Below are positions 25,012-34,854 of a DNA stretch of 39,836 nucleotides, piece after piece. The DNA comes from Bacteroidota bacterium (GTDB taxonomy: Bacteria; Bacteroidota; Bacteroidia; Bacteroidales; GCA-2748055): positions 1 through 39,836 of the forward strand of contig JAIFNN010000121.1 of assembly GCA_020047715.1 (NCBI GenBank), in the 5' to 3' direction. Under the pieces are notes generated by a model, which saw only the letters and a list, made by a program, of their open reading frames with translations, did no database searches and had not been told where the DNA came from. Both the position numbers and the translations under genes were made by a program. Every line of letters begins with the position of its first letter. Positions within the stretch are counted from its first letter, which is position 1.

Positions 25012-26361
25012 TTACATCCTCGAATCGTTTTCATCGAAAATATCCGTTATGGCGGCCCGGATATTATCGAAAATCTTCGTTTTCCCAAAAGCCTTTTTAT
25101 CCCTTGAGACTTTCTCTGCTTCCTGCACTTCTTCGCTTTTCACCATCGGTTCGGGTGCTACCGCTGCAACAGGTTTTGAAACCGATATTGTTTCGTTTTT
25201 CTCTCTCAGGAACTCTGCGCCTTTAAGCAAAAGGCCGATACTGGTAGCATACATGGGCTGATTCACCTCAACATTCTTCTCTGAAGCGAGCCGCTCGGTA
25301 GGGTAGCCAATCCTGACATCCATTCCGGTCTTGAACTTCACAAGCTGTGGTAAATGCCGAAGCATCGCCCCTCCCCCGGTAATAACAACACCGGCTGAGA
25401 GTTTATCCATATAACCCGAGCTTTCGATTTCGTACTGCACTGCATCAATAATCTCTTCCATCCTCGACTGGATAATGTATGCCAACGATTTGAAGCTGAT
25501 TTCCTTTGGCTCTCTGCCGCTTATTCCCGGAATGGTCACCACCTTATCTTCCTGTGCCAGATCGCCCAGAGCTGAACCAAACTGCACTTTGAGCGACTCA
25601 GCCTGACGGGCCAGGATAGAGCAGCCTTCCTTAATGTCGCGGGTAATTACGTTTCCCCCGAAAGGAATAACGGCGGTGTGGCGTATAATATCGTCGTAGT
25701 AAACAGCCACGTCGGTGGTGCCTCCCCCGATATCCACCAAAACAACACCTGCCTCTTTTTCGTCTTCGGTGAGCACCGCATCGCTTGATGCCAATGGCTC
25801 AAGGATAAGTTGCTTAACGTTGAGATTTACGCGGTTAATGCATTTTTCGATATTCTTGGCCGAAGCAACCTGCCCGATAACAATATGGAAATTGGCCTCC
25901 AGACGCTTACCCGACATCCCGATGGGATTCTTCACGCCGGTCTCACTGTCAACAATATAGTTCTGCGGCAGTACGTGGATGATTTCCTCACCGATTTCAA
26001 CAGGTATTTTATACATATCGGTAACCAGTCTGGAGATGTCGTCTCGGGTTATCTCATCCTCGTAAGAATCCCGGTTTATATACCCCCGGGTCCTGATCGA
26101 TTTGATGTGCTGACCGGCGATGCCCACAAACACGTCTTTGAATTTGATACCTGAAATCTTTTGGGCTTCTTCCACCGTTGTCTCTATAGCGCTTACGGTT
26201 TCATCGATGTTAAGAACAACACCCCGCTTCACCCCCTTTGAAACGGTTTTGCTCATCCCCAGAACTTCAAGCCGGTTGTTTTCGTTTATCCGGCCAACGA
26301 GAGCAACAATTTTGGTGGTGCCAATATCGATTGCTGCGACTAACTGATCTTTTTGTGCCAT
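25012..26361 (-). CDS. ftsA: Cell-division protein FtsA
   Basis: FtsA (449 aa) is the actin-like membrane tether of the Z ring. It opens AAIDIGTTKIVALVG (phosphate-1 loop), contains the 1C subdomain region around IAGQHIKS, the phosphate-2 motif VDIGGGTTDVAVY and the adenosine motif VVITGGGAMLRHLP. The C-terminus (FDNIRAAITDIFDEN) is preceded by a variable linker of about 40 residues and looks amphipathic, as expected of the membrane-targeting helix, though it is more acidic than in E. coli. It sits 5 nt after ftsQ and before ftsZ, the standard order. Confidence 0.97.
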   Translation of the reverse strand: MAQKDQLVAAIDIGTTKIVALVGRINENNRLEVLGMSKTVSKGVKRGVVLNIDETVSAIETTVEEAQKISGIKFKDVFVGIAGQHIKSIRTRGYINRDSYEDEITRDDISRLVTDMYKIPVEIGEEIIHVLPQNYIVDSETGVKNPIGMSGKRLEANFHIVIGQVASAKNIEKCINRVNLNVKQLILEPLASSDAVLTEDEKEAGVVLVDIGGGTTDVAVYYDDIIRHTAVIPFGGNVITRDIKEGCSILARQAESLKVQFGSALGDLAQEDKVVTIPGISGREPKEISFKSLAYIIQSRMEEIIDAVQYEIESSGYMDKLSAGVVITGGGAMLRHLPQLVKFKTGMDVRIGYPTERLASEKNVEVNQPMYATSIGLLLKGAEFLREKNETISVSKPVAAVAPEPMVKSEEVQEAEKVSRDKKAFGKTKIFDNIRAAITDIFDENDSRM

Positions 26362-26366
26362 GCTAT

Positions 26367-27152
26367 TTATCTTTTTGTACAGATTACTTGATTTTTAAAT
26401 CTCAGGTCTATTTTTTGGTAGTTATTCCATCCTTCCTGTTTCAATCCTTCCTCGTAAAGGATTTTAAGGTTACTGAACTTGGTTTCATATCCCTCGGCTT
26501 TCCCAAGGATTATCTGATGAGCACCAACCCTGGGGATAATTTCGAAATCGTTTTTGGAGTTCAGATACAGTTGTACGATCTGAGAACACCAGAAATCGTC
26601 CTCATTAATAAAATGCGCCAGCTCCAACAATTCGAACCAGGGTTTGTAAAATTTCTTATCGGCAATGGAATCGAGACAAGCAGACCGTTTGAACTGGTCG
26701 CCCACATGAAACTCTCCATTGGCAACGAGCAGGTATGGGCTGTATTTCCGACTTGCGGGAAAAATATACCCATCCTTATCGAGGTAATACCCGGCTCCAT
26801 TGGAGGAGATTACCCGAACCACCGGGGTTCTCTGCTGCACCCTGATGTTAAGGGCTCCGTCAAGTGTTGTAAAAACCTCTATTTTTTTAATGTAGGGATT
26901 CTTGTTAAAGAGTGCTTCAACCTTGCGTATGTTAACCTCCATAACAGGGATACCATGTATTTTCTGCCCTCCGGCATTAAGAATCCTTTGAACATCCTTA
27001 CGGTCGAAGAACTGTGCTCTGGCACTATCGGCAACGATAACCCTCACTTTGTTGCACAGGAGTTCCGAACGTTTATCGCTGGTGAAACTCAGAGCGATGA
27101 ACATGTAGGCTATCAAGCCCGTCCAGATTATGGTGTTCAGAACCTTTTTCAT
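26367..27152 (-). CDS. ftsQ: Cell-division protein FtsQ/DivIB
   Basis: A 261-residue bitopic protein with a short cytoplasmic start, one membrane helix (about 5-24) and an extracytoplasmic POTRA-like region. RKDVQRILNAGG, VNIRKVEALFNKNPYIKKIEVF and LNIRVQQRTPVVRV are the conserved FtsQ blocks, the last with the R-x-P segment of the family. FtsQ joins FtsL and FtsB in the divisome scaffold at the septum. The start overlaps the murC stop by 4 nt (ATGA), which indicates coupled translation. Sequence conservation in this family is low, but position and topology agree. Confidence 0.92.
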   Translation of the reverse strand: MKKVLNTIIWTGLIAYMFIALSFTSDKRSELLCNKVRVIVADSARAQFFDRKDVQRILNAGGQKIHGIPVMEVNIRKVEALFNKNPYIKKIEVFTTLDGALNIRVQQRTPVVRVISSNGAGYYLDKDGYIFPASRKYSPYLLVANGEFHVGDQFKRSACLDSIADKKFYKPWFELLELAHFINEDDFWCSQIVQLYLNSKNDFEIIPRVGAHQIILGKAEGYETKFSNLKILYEEGLKQEGWNNYQKIDLRFKNQVICTKR

Positions 27153-28528
27153 GGGTTCATACGTATTAAAAGTTCTTTCAGGGGATCCACCGCCTGATCT
27201 ATGTCGCCCGCTCCAATAGTTAGCAATACCGAAGGATTCATCTCCTCAACAACCTTGAAAAGCTGGGCTTTCGAGCACAATATTTTTTCGCCTTTATTGC
27301 TGAGTTTACCAAATATCATCCCGGAATCGACACCGCTTATAGGCTCTTCGCGTGCAGGATAAATATCCAACAGGATCACATCGTCGAGCAATGAAAGGCT
27401 TTGTGAAAAGGCTTCGGCAAAATCGCGGGTGCGGGTGTAGAGATGAGGCTGGAATATTCCTGATATCCTCGCGTTTGGAACCGCATCTCTTACCGACCCT
27501 ATAAATGCTTTCAGCTCTTCCGGATGATGGGCGTAATCGTCGATAAAAAGGACTTTTCCGGTATTCAGAATAATTTCAAACCTGCGCTTAACGCCTTTGT
27601 ATTCGGCCATTGCCAAACGGATCTTTTCAGGGGAAATTCCTGATTGATGCGCCACTGCAAAAGCTGCAACCGCGTTTTCGATATTCAGCATCCCATGAAC
27701 ACCCAAAATGAAATCACTGAACACCTCCTTGTCCGTATGGATATCGAATCGGTTGAACAGTCCTTCCTTTCTGAAGTTTGATGCATAATAGTCGGCCTTG
27801 CTGTTCAAGGCATAACTTAGCACGCGGATTCCATCGGGATTCCTGAGCTCAATATCTTTTTTAACGACCAGAACCCCACCGGGTTTTATCTGGGACGCAA
27901 ATTGCTGAAAAGCCGCCAGCAGGTTTTTCCGCTCTCCATATATATCCAGATGGTCATCGTCAACAGCCGATATAACTGCCATATCGGGAAACAAGGTGAG
28001 AAAGGAGCGGTCGAACTCGTCGGCTTCGGCAATGAAGTAGTCCGAAGCAGGATCGAGCAGGAGATTGCTGTTGTAATTCAGTGTGATTCCCCCGAGAAAA
28101 GCATTGCACGACTTGCCTGAATGTCTGAAAATATGGGCGATCATGGAGGAAATCGTTGTTTTGCCGTGTGTTCCGGCTACAGCTATTCCCCGGTGATTCT
28201 CCATAATCATTCCCAACACCTGGGAACGCTTCATCAGGGTAAATCCTTCCTTGCGGAAATAGTTCATCTCCGAATGAGAGGTGGGCACTGCAGGGGTGTA
28301 GACAACAAGGGTATCATTAGTGCTTTTGAAAATTCCCGGAATCGAATAAAGATTATCCTGAAAATGAATATCGATCCCTTCCCTTGACAGCTGATCGGTG
28401 AGTGGGGTCGAAGTACGGTCGTAGCCTGCTACTTTCTTGCCCTGCGACAGGAAATATCGGGCTATGGCTGACATGCCAATGCCTCCCACGCCAAGAAAAT
28501 AGACTTTATGTACTTCGCTCAACTTCAT
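27149..28528 (-). CDS. murC: UDP-N-acetylmuramate--L-alanine ligase
   Basis: MurC (459 aa) adds L-alanine to UDP-MurNAc, the first amino-acid step of the peptidoglycan stem. Its N-terminal UDP-binding fold has FLGVGGIGMSAIA (11-23). The ATP site is AGTHGKTTISSMI (118-130), followed by the EADEFDRSF and VDDDHLDIYG metal-site blocks. The C-terminal domain has DDYAHHPEE and GIFQPHLYTRT, the typical MurC/Mpl signatures. It lacks features that would mark Mpl, and its dcw position supports MurC. It overlaps murG and ftsQ by 4 nt each. Confidence 0.97.
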   Translation of the reverse strand: MKLSEVHKVYFLGVGGIGMSAIARYFLSQGKKVAGYDRTSTPLTDQLSREGIDIHFQDNLYSIPGIFKSTNDTLVVYTPAVPTSHSEMNYFRKEGFTLMKRSQVLGMIMENHRGIAVAGTHGKTTISSMIAHIFRHSGKSCNAFLGGITLNYNSNLLLDPASDYFIAEADEFDRSFLTLFPDMAVISAVDDDHLDIYGERKNLLAAFQQFASQIKPGGVLVVKKDIELRNPDGIRVLSYALNSKADYYASNFRKEGLFNRFDIHTDKEVFSDFILGVHGMLNIENAVAAFAVAHQSGISPEKIRLAMAEYKGVKRRFEIILNTGKVLFIDDYAHHPEELKAFIGSVRDAVPNARISGIFQPHLYTRTRDFAEAFSQSLSLLDDVILLDIYPAREEPISGVDSGMIFGKLSNKGEKILCSKAQLFKVVEEMNPSVLLTIGAGDIDQAVDPLKELLIRMNP

Positions 28529-29622
28529 TTTTCAATCAGCTTAATTATTTCTTTTGCGATCCTATCGGCCGAATCGGTGATCGCCAGTTTCTTGAGATTT
28601 TTGGAAAGGGTTTGCCTTTCCTCAATATTATTGAGCAGCGACAAAGCCCTGCTGACAAGCTTTTCGGTTGCATCGATGTCTCTCACGAGCAAAGCCGCCT
28701 TCTTGTTTACCAGCGACAGGGCGTTTTGGGTCTGATGGTCTTCTGCCACGTTGGGTGAAGGGACCAGTATAACAGGTTTTGCAACGATTGCCAGTTCCGA
28801 GATGGTTCCCGCACCGGCCCGTGAGATGATAACATCGGCGGCACAGAACGCCAGGTCCATTTCGCGAATAAATTCTTTCAACACGATATTCTTCTTTCCC
28901 GAAATATCCAGAACGGACTTCATCTCCCGGAAATACAGTTTTCCACATTGCCATAGCAGCTGAACATCGTCGGGAATAGTCTCCAGCGATTTTGCAATAC
29001 TGTTGTTTACGGTTCTTGCACCCAGACTCCCACCGAGAATCAGGATGGTTTGTTTAACAGGATCGAGGCCGAAATGCCTGAGGGCTATTTCCTTGTCCCC
29101 TTCAGGCTTAACGATATCCTGTCGCACCGGGTTACCGGTGAGTATGATTTTTTCTTCGGGAAAAAACCGTTCCATTCCATCGTAAGCCACACAGATTTTT
29201 GCAGCCGATTTAGCAAGGATGCGATTGGTTACCCCGGCATAGGAATTTTGCTCCTGGATCAAAAGCGGCAACTTCTTCCGCGCTGCAGCTTTGAGTATGG
29301 GACCGCTGGCATAACCTCCCACGCCTACGGCAACATCGGGCTTGAATTCACTAATAATCTTTCTCGACATGCGCAAGCTTTTCAACAGTTTCAGAAAGAA
29401 GCTGAAGTTTTTAAGGCTTAGTTTTCGTTGAAACCCTGCCACGGGAAGGCCGATAATCCTATAACCCGCCTCAGGCACCTTTTCCATCTCGATTTTATTG
29501 AGCGCACCTACAAAAAGTATATCAATATCCTTATCCAAAGAGCGAAGCGCATTGGCAATGGAAATGGCCGGGAAAATATGTCCCCCGGTACCTCCTCCTC
29601 CTATGATAACCTTCTTACTCAT
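28525..29622 (-). CDS. murG: UDP-GlcNAc:lipid I GlcNAc transferase MurG
   Basis: MurG (365 aa) converts lipid I to lipid II on the inner face of the membrane. Key blocks are GGGTGGHIFPA near the start, VGVGGYASGP, the linker LIQEQNSYAGVTNR, the second-domain LILGGSLGART and the UDP-GlcNAc-binding SRAGAGTISELA followed by PVILVPSPNVAEDHQTQNA. The frame is open 48 nt further to 29670, but the start at 29622 puts the glycine loop right after a short MSKKVII beta strand, as in the family, and leaves a typical 8-nt overlap with ftsW. Confidence 0.97.
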   Translation of the reverse strand: MSKKVIIGGGGTGGHIFPAISIANALRSLDKDIDILFVGALNKIEMEKVPEAGYRIIGLPVAGFQRKLSLKNFSFFLKLLKSLRMSRKIISEFKPDVAVGVGGYASGPILKAAARKKLPLLIQEQNSYAGVTNRILAKSAAKICVAYDGMERFFPEEKIILTGNPVRQDIVKPEGDKEIALRHFGLDPVKQTILILGGSLGARTVNNSIAKSLETIPDDVQLLWQCGKLYFREMKSVLDISGKKNIVLKEFIREMDLAFCAADVIISRAGAGTISELAIVAKPVILVPSPNVAEDHQTQNALSLVNKKAALLVRDIDATEKLVSRALSLLNNIEERQTLSKNLKKLAITDSADRIAKEIIKLIEK

Positions 29623-30781
29623 TGGAATTTTTTGGGTTTTTAAGATCTTCTTTTCTTTCCTCTTCCACACCGTGGCTTACACTTAATATCATCCCCAATG
29701 CTACGCTGGTAAACAAAATCGACGAACCTCCCATGCTCACAAAGGGCAAGGTCTGACCTGTGACAGGAACAAGGTTCACCGCTACGGCCATATTAATAAG
29801 GGCTTGCAGCACAAGCCCCATGCTTAGCCCTAATGCCAGAAGGGCTGCAAAGGTTCGGGTACTTCGCCTCACAATCAGTCCCGCTCTGAAAAACAGCCAC
29901 AGGTATAGAAACAACACAAATGTCCCGCCAAACAAACCATACTCCTCAATGATTATCGCGTAAATGAAATCGGAATAGGGATGAGGGAGGTAATTTCTCT
30001 GGGTACTGTTTCCGGGTCCCTGCCCGATGAGTCCGCCGTTTACAACCGCAATTTTCGCCCGGTTGACCTGGAAATTGTCGTCGGTTTCCTCCCCCGAAAC
30101 AAAATTCTCGATGCGGTTTTTCCAGGTGGCAATTCTACCCCCCTTATCGAAATATAAAGAAATTGTGATGAAAAGGGTAAGAACCAGTATACCGCCGCCG
30201 ATGGTAAGCGCGAGGAATTTAAAAGGGATACGTCCCACAAACATAAGTGCCATGGAAGTGGCAAAAAGTATCGCTGCGGTGGAAAGGTTGGCCGGCATGA
30301 TAAGTCCGCACACGAGAATCACAGGCCAGATAATCTGCAGATATGCCCCTTTAAAGTCGCCCAACTCGTCTTGTTTGAGCGATAATACACGCGCCACATA
30401 CATTATTATTGCCAACTTGGCGAAATCCGATGGCTGTATTGTAAAACCAATACCGGGAAGCGTGAGCCAGCGGCGGGCTTCGTTAATGGAGGGGCCAGTG
30501 ATCAAGGTAAGCGCAAGTACCGGAATGGCGATAAACAAAAAGATCTGCGACATCCGGCTATAGTATTTGTAGGGTACTGCCGATGTTGCAATGATGATGA
30601 AAATTCCAAGGGCCAGAAAAATCAACTGTTTGATAAGGTAATAGCCTGTGTTCCCTCCTCTTACCTTATAGGCAAGGGTGCCGGTTGAGCTGTAAACAGC
30701 CAGAATAGAGATCATCGACAGTAAAATAATTACCATCCAGATGACCCGGTCTCCCCTGATATGTTTACTAATTGCGTTCAT
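29615..30781 (-). CDS. ftsW: Septal peptidoglycan polymerase FtsW
   Basis: A 388-residue SEDS-family protein with about ten membrane helices. SEDS proteins are glycosyltransferases that polymerise lipid II together with a class-B PBP, here the FtsI of the same cluster. Family marks are the N-terminal YSSTGTLAY, GPSINEARRWL with GFTIQPSDFAKLA, GLIGQGPGNS, YSDFIYAIIIEEYGLFGG and PVTGQTLPFVSMGGSS near the end. The predicted catalytic aspartate region is in the large extracytoplasmic loop. The start overlaps the murD stop by 1 nt (TAATG). Confidence 0.96.
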   Translation of the reverse strand: MNAISKHIRGDRVIWMVIILLSMISILAVYSSTGTLAYKVRGGNTGYYLIKQLIFLALGIFIIIATSAVPYKYYSRMSQIFLFIAIPVLALTLITGPSINEARRWLTLPGIGFTIQPSDFAKLAIIMYVARVLSLKQDELGDFKGAYLQIIWPVILVCGLIMPANLSTAAILFATSMALMFVGRIPFKFLALTIGGGILVLTLFITISLYFDKGGRIATWKNRIENFVSGEETDDNFQVNRAKIAVVNGGLIGQGPGNSTQRNYLPHPYSDFIYAIIIEEYGLFGGTFVLFLYLWLFFRAGLIVRRSTRTFAALLALGLSMGLVLQALINMAVAVNLVPVTGQTLPFVSMGGSSILFTSVALGMILSVSHGVEEERKEDLKNPKNSNE

Positions 30782-32127
30782 TATAATTCACGTACAGCTT
30801 CTTTAAAAAATCGTCCACGTTGCTCATAGTTTTCAAAAAGATCGAAACTGGCACAACAAGGCGAAAGCAAAACAGCATCGCCATTGGTTCCGAAATGATA
30901 TGCTTTTTTAACAGCGTCTTTCATACTGTCGGTATCTATTATCTCATCTACCAATCCCTCGAAAGCCTTATGGAGCTTTTTGTTGTCTTTGCCGAGACAG
31001 ATGAGCACTTTTACCTTGTCTCTTACAAGTTCCTTAAGGCTTTCATAGTCGTTTCCTTTGTCAACGCCGCCAGCGATCCATATTACCGGAACGTGCATAC
31101 TCTCGAGCGCATACCAGGTAGAATTGACATTGGTGGCCTTGGAGTCGTTGATGAACTCGATGCCGTGAACCTTCACCACCGATTCGAGGCGATGCTCCAC
31201 TCCCTGAAAATCCATAAGACTTTCGCGGATAATTTCTTTTCTGATCTTAAGAACAGAACCCGCAATACCTGCAGCCATGGAGTTATAGGTGTTATGACGC
31301 CCTTTCAGGGAAAGTTCCTGAAGCGACATGGAAAAGTCAACATCGTCAAACTCGATACGAAGCAACTGATCCTCGTCAACCCAGGCAACATCGTCTTCAT
31401 GCCGTGAATAGGCGAAGGGAAGCTGCTGAGCTTTAACAACGATTTTCTCAAGCTCCTTGATGGTTATTTCATCGTCGGAACAAAACAGGAAATACTGGTC
31501 TTCGGTTAGGTTCTGGGTTATTCTGAACTTCGACTCCACATAATTTTGCAGGTTATAGTCGTAGCGGTCGAGATGATCGGGCGTAATGTTAAGAAGGATG
31601 GCAATATCGGCTTTAAACTCATACATGCCGTCGAGTTGAAAGCTGCTTAGCTCCAGCACGTAATAGTCATAATCTTCGGTTGCCACCTGGTAGGCAAAGC
31701 TTTTGCCAATATTCCCGGCCATACCGGCATTCATTCCGGCCTTTCTGAGCATGTGATGGATAAGTGAGGCAGTGGTTGTTTTGCCATTGCTTCCCGTGAT
31801 ACAGATTTTCTTGGCAGTGGTATACCTTGCTGCAAATTCGATATCTGATATTATCTTGATTCCCTTTTTCCTGATTAGCATAACCAGGGGAGCCGATTCA
31901 GGGATACCCGGGCTCTTGATCACCTCATCGGCGGTGAGTATAAGTTTCTCGGTATGTTTTCCCTCCTCAAAAGCGATACCGTTGATCTCAAGGATCTCGA
32001 GGTAACGGGGCTTGATCTTGTTGCTGTCGGAAACGAATACCTCAAATCCTTGTTTCTTTGCAAGAATGGCTGATCCTGTGCCGCTTTCCCCGGCACCCAG
32101 TATTGCTATTTTTTTTATTGTTTCCAT
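30781..32127 (-). CDS. murD: UDP-N-acetylmuramoyl-L-alanine--D-glutamate ligase
   Basis: MurD (448 aa) adds D-glutamate to the peptidoglycan precursor. It has the N-terminal Rossmann motif ILGAGESGTGSA, the ATP loop TGSNGKTTTASL (111-122), the ELSSFQLDG and NITPDHLDRY metal-binding region, and the C-terminal VEHRLE, NDSKATN and GGVDKGNDY blocks that are specific to MurD. Its length is normal. It follows mraY by 21 nt and overlaps ftsW by 1 nt. Confidence 0.97.
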   Translation of the reverse strand: METIKKIAILGAGESGTGSAILAKKQGFEVFVSDSNKIKPRYLEILEINGIAFEEGKHTEKLILTADEVIKSPGIPESAPLVMLIRKKGIKIISDIEFAARYTTAKKICITGSNGKTTTASLIHHMLRKAGMNAGMAGNIGKSFAYQVATEDYDYYVLELSSFQLDGMYEFKADIAILLNITPDHLDRYDYNLQNYVESKFRITQNLTEDQYFLFCSDDEITIKELEKIVVKAQQLPFAYSRHEDDVAWVDEDQLLRIEFDDVDFSMSLQELSLKGRHNTYNSMAAGIAGSVLKIRKEIIRESLMDFQGVEHRLESVVKVHGIEFINDSKATNVNSTWYALESMHVPVIWIAGGVDKGNDYESLKELVRDKVKVLICLGKDNKKLHKAFEGLVDEIIDTDSMKDAVKKAYHFGTNGDAVLLSPCCASFDLFENYEQRGRFFKEAVREL

Positions 32128-32148
32128 TAACCTGCAGATTTTATTGTG

Positions 32149-33393
32149 TTATCGTATTTTTAAAGTAATCATGGTAACCACGGCCAGAAGGATTCCAATA
32201 ATCCAGAAGCGGGTAACAATTTTGGGCTCAGGATACCCCTTCTTTTGAAAATGATGGTGGAGCGGGGCCATCTTAAAGATTCTGCGCCCTTCGCCAAACC
32301 TTCGTTTTGTGAATTTGAAATAACTTACCTGCATTACAACCGAAAGGTTCTCAACCAGGAAAATCCCACAAAGAATCGGAATCAGAAGTTCTTTGCGGAT
32401 AATGATGGCAAAGACAGCGATAATACCGCCAATGGAAAGGCTCCCGGTATCGCCCATGAAAATCTGGGCCGGGTAAGAATTGTACCAGAGAAAACCCACA
32501 GTAGCTCCGATAAACGCGCTGGCAAAAATCACCAGTTCACCGATATGGGGGATATACATGATATTGAGATAATCGGCAATAATAGTATTACCCGAAACAT
32601 AGGCCAGTATTCCCAGAGTCACCGCAATGATTGCCGCCACCCCCGTGGCAAGCCCATCGAGTCCGTCGGTCATGTTTGCCCCGTTCGAAACCGCTGTTAG
32701 GATAAAAATAGTAACCAGCACAAAAACAATCCATGCGTATTTTACTGCTTTGTCACCCATAAACCATACAAGCCATGAGTAGTCGAATTCATTGTTCTTG
32801 AGAAACGGAATGGTGGTAAGGTTCGACTTTTTGTCGATCACCTCAAAATGTTTTCCGGATCTTTCAACAACAGGGTTTTTAGCCGATTCGATATTTTCAC
32901 GGGGGATCTCCACATAGTCCCTTATAACAACCTGATCGCTGAAGAAAAGGGTTACCCCTACGATAATACCAAGTCCGATCTGGCCCATCACCTTGAACCA
33001 TCCGGCAAGGCCCTGTTTGTTTTTCCTGTACACCTTTATGTAGTCGTCGGCAAACCCGATAAACCCAAGCCACACGGTTGTGATCAACATCAGGATGACA
33101 TAGATATTTGCTATATCACCAAACAAAAGGGTTGGAATAATAATTGAGAGCAGAATAATCAGCCCACCCATTGTAGGGGTTCCTTTTTTCTGCATTTGGC
33201 CTTCCAGTCCCAGGTCACGGATGGTCTCGCCAATTTGCTTGCGCTGCAGAAAAAGAATAATCCGCTTCCCATAAATGGTAGAGATGGCAAGCGAGGTAAT
33301 AACTGCCATCGCCGAGCGAAAGGATATGTATTGAAAAACCCCTGCACCAGGGACATCCAACTTATCGAGATATAGAAAAAGATAATAAAGCAT
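32149..33393 (-). CDS. mraY: Phospho-MurNAc-pentapeptide transferase MraY
   Basis: MraY (414 aa) transfers phospho-MurNAc-pentapeptide from UDP to undecaprenyl phosphate, making lipid I. About ten membrane helices carry [25 protein letters not shown] (the Asp pair of the active site), [10 protein letters not shown] with a catalytic Asp, and [12 protein letters not shown]. The C-terminal signature [12 protein letters not shown] is complete. It is longer than the roughly 360 residues of E. coli MraY because of an inserted stretch of about 55 residues (about 155-210, from [12 protein letters not shown]) in an extracytoplasmic loop. To my recollection this insertion is usual in Bacteroidota. Confidence 0.97.
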   Translation of the reverse strand: MLYYLFLYLDKLDVPGAGVFQYISFRSAMAVITSLAISTIYGKRIILFLQRKQIGETIRDLGLEGQMQKKGTPTMGGLIILLSIIIPTLLFGDIANIYVILMLITTVWLGFIGFADDYIKVYRKNKQGLAGWFKVMGQIGLGIIVGVTLFFSDQVVIRDYVEIPRENIESAKNPVVERSGKHFEVIDKKSNLTTIPFLKNNEFDYSWLVWFMGDKAVKYAWIVFVLVTIFILTAVSNGANMTDGLDGLATGVAAIIAVTLGILAYVSGNTIIADYLNIMYIPHIGELVIFASAFIGATVGFLWYNSYPAQIFMGDTGSLSIGGIIAVFAIIIRKELLIPILCGIFLVENLSVVMQVSYFKFTKRRFGEGRRIFKMAPLHHHFQKKGYPEPKIVTRFWIIGILLAVVTMITLKIR

Positions 33394-33396
33394 ATC

Positions 33397-34854
33397 TTAT
33401 TTGTTTTCTAAATATTTTGCCAGCATTTCACGATCGTCAAAATGGTGTTTCACTCCTTTAATATCCTGATAGGTTTCATGTCCCTTTCCCGCGAGCAGTA
33501 TGATATCGTTTTTTTCCGCAAAGGAGCAAGTAGCCCTGATAGCCTCTTCCCTATCGGCAATACTAATCGCTTTTCTCACAAGTATCGGATCCAGCCCTGC
33601 TTTCATGTCATTCAGAATGCTTTCCGGTTCCTCATTGCGGGGATTATCGGAGGTGAGAACAAGTTTGTCGCTCAGACTCGCTGCTATCCGTGCCATAATC
33701 GGGCGTTTTGTCTTGTCGCGGTTTCCGCCGGCTCCCACAATGGTTATCAGGCGGTTCTCATCGGTTTTGATTTCACGGATTGTTTTCAGGACGTTTTCGA
33801 GTGCATCCGGAGTGTGGGCATAATCGACGATAGCGATAACACCGCCGTTCGACCGGATTATCTGAAACCTTCCGCTTACCGATTCAAGCTTGCTGATCTC
33901 TGCAAAGAGTTCATCTTCTTTGGCATTCAGCAAAGTAGCCGCACCAAAAATGGCAAGGATATTATAGGCATTGAAGACCCCGGGAAGTCGCGTCCACATC
34001 TCCTTGTTTCCGATCTGCAGAAGGTTTCCTTCGAAGTGGCTTTCAGTTACTTTTCCTTTAAATTCCGACATAGCCTTAACAGAATACCCATAAACCTTGG
34101 CCTTGCAATTCTGAACCATCACCTTTGAATTCTTATCGTCGGCATTCACAAGGGCAAACGCATCGCCGGGGAGTGCATCGAAGAACAATTTTTTCGCCAT
34201 CAGGTATTCCCTGAAACCGAGATGGTAGTCGAGATGGTCGTGTGTGAGATTGGTGAAGATCCCACCGGCAAATTTCAATCCCCCCACGCGGCGCTGATGG
34301 GCTGCATGCGAGCTGACCTCCATAAAGGCAAATTCACATCCGGCTTCTGCCATTTCCGAAAGGAGCGCGTTGATCTGAAGCGGATCGGGAGTTGTATGGC
34401 TTGCTTCGGCAACTTTGTCAACCACAATAGTATTAATGGTTGAAAGTAATCCGCATTTGTATCCTAGGTTTGTAAAGAGTTGGTAAAGCAGACTGGCAAT
34501 TGTGGTTTTGCCATTGGTTCCCGTTATGCCCACTAGCCTTAGCTTTTCGGAAGGGCTTCCGTAATACAGTGAAGCCATCCTCGCCAAAGCCTCATGAGAA
34601 TTCAGGACTTGAATAATTGTGCAGCTACCCTGAGCTAAACCGGGCCATTCTTCGCAAATCACAACGCCTGCGCCTTTTTTCACAACCTCACCGATGTATT
34701 CGTGTCCGTCGGATTGTGTCCCCTTCAGCGCCACAAAAACATCGCCCTGCTGAACTTTTCGTGAGTCGAAGCAGAGCTTCCCGATTGAAATATCAATGGG
34801 TCCCGATGACCGTATGATATCCGTGTTTTTTAATATGTCGGTTAAACCTGTCAT
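33397..34854 (-). CDS. murE: UDP-MurNAc-L-Ala-D-Glu--meso-diaminopimelate ligase
   Basis: MurE (485 aa) adds the third stem residue. It has the N-terminal KLCFDSRKVQQGDVFVALKG block, the ATP loop GITGTNGKTTIASLL (109-123), EVSSHAAHQRRV, NLTHDHLDYH and the substrate-specifying DNPRNEEP (Asp403-Pro410). The DNPR motif marks meso-diaminopimelate enzymes; lysine-specific MurE proteins carry a different motif. The organism should therefore have the Gram-negative type of peptidoglycan, fed through aspartokinase. It overlaps ftsI by 1 nt and precedes mraY by 3 nt. Confidence 0.97.
   Translation of the reverse strand: MTGLTDILKNTDIIRSSGPIDISIGKLCFDSRKVQQGDVFVALKGTQSDGHEYIGEVVKKGAGVVICEEWPGLAQGSCTIIQVLNSHEALARMASLYYGSPSEKLRLVGITGTNGKTTIASLLYQLFTNLGYKCGLLSTINTIVVDKVAEASHTTPDPLQINALLSEMAEAGCEFAFMEVSSHAAHQRRVGGLKFAGGIFTNLTHDHLDYHLGFREYLMAKKLFFDALPGDAFALVNADDKNSKVMVQNCKAKVYGYSVKAMSEFKGKVTESHFEGNLLQIGNKEMWTRLPGVFNAYNILAIFGAATLLNAKEDELFAEISKLESVSGRFQIIRSNGGVIAIVDYAHTPDALENVLKTIREIKTDENRLITIVGAGGNRDKTKRPIMARIAASLSDKLVLTSDNPRNEEPESILNDMKAGLDPILVRKAISIADREEAIRATCSFAEKNDIILLAGKGHETYQDIKGVKHHFDDREMLAKYLENK

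Noticed and set aside
26238-27197. Long plus-strand open frame of 319 residues opposite ftsQ and ftsA
   Set aside because: It is an antisense shadow of two well-supported genes and shows no domain or composition of its own.
29623-29670. 16-residue N-terminal extension of MurG
   Set aside because: It lies within ftsW coding sequence in another frame and precedes the normal MSKKVII start of MurG; the nearer ATG gives the typical family length.
33442-34128. Plus-strand open frame of 228 residues opposite murE
   Set aside because: Antisense to a confident gene, with no recognisable motif.
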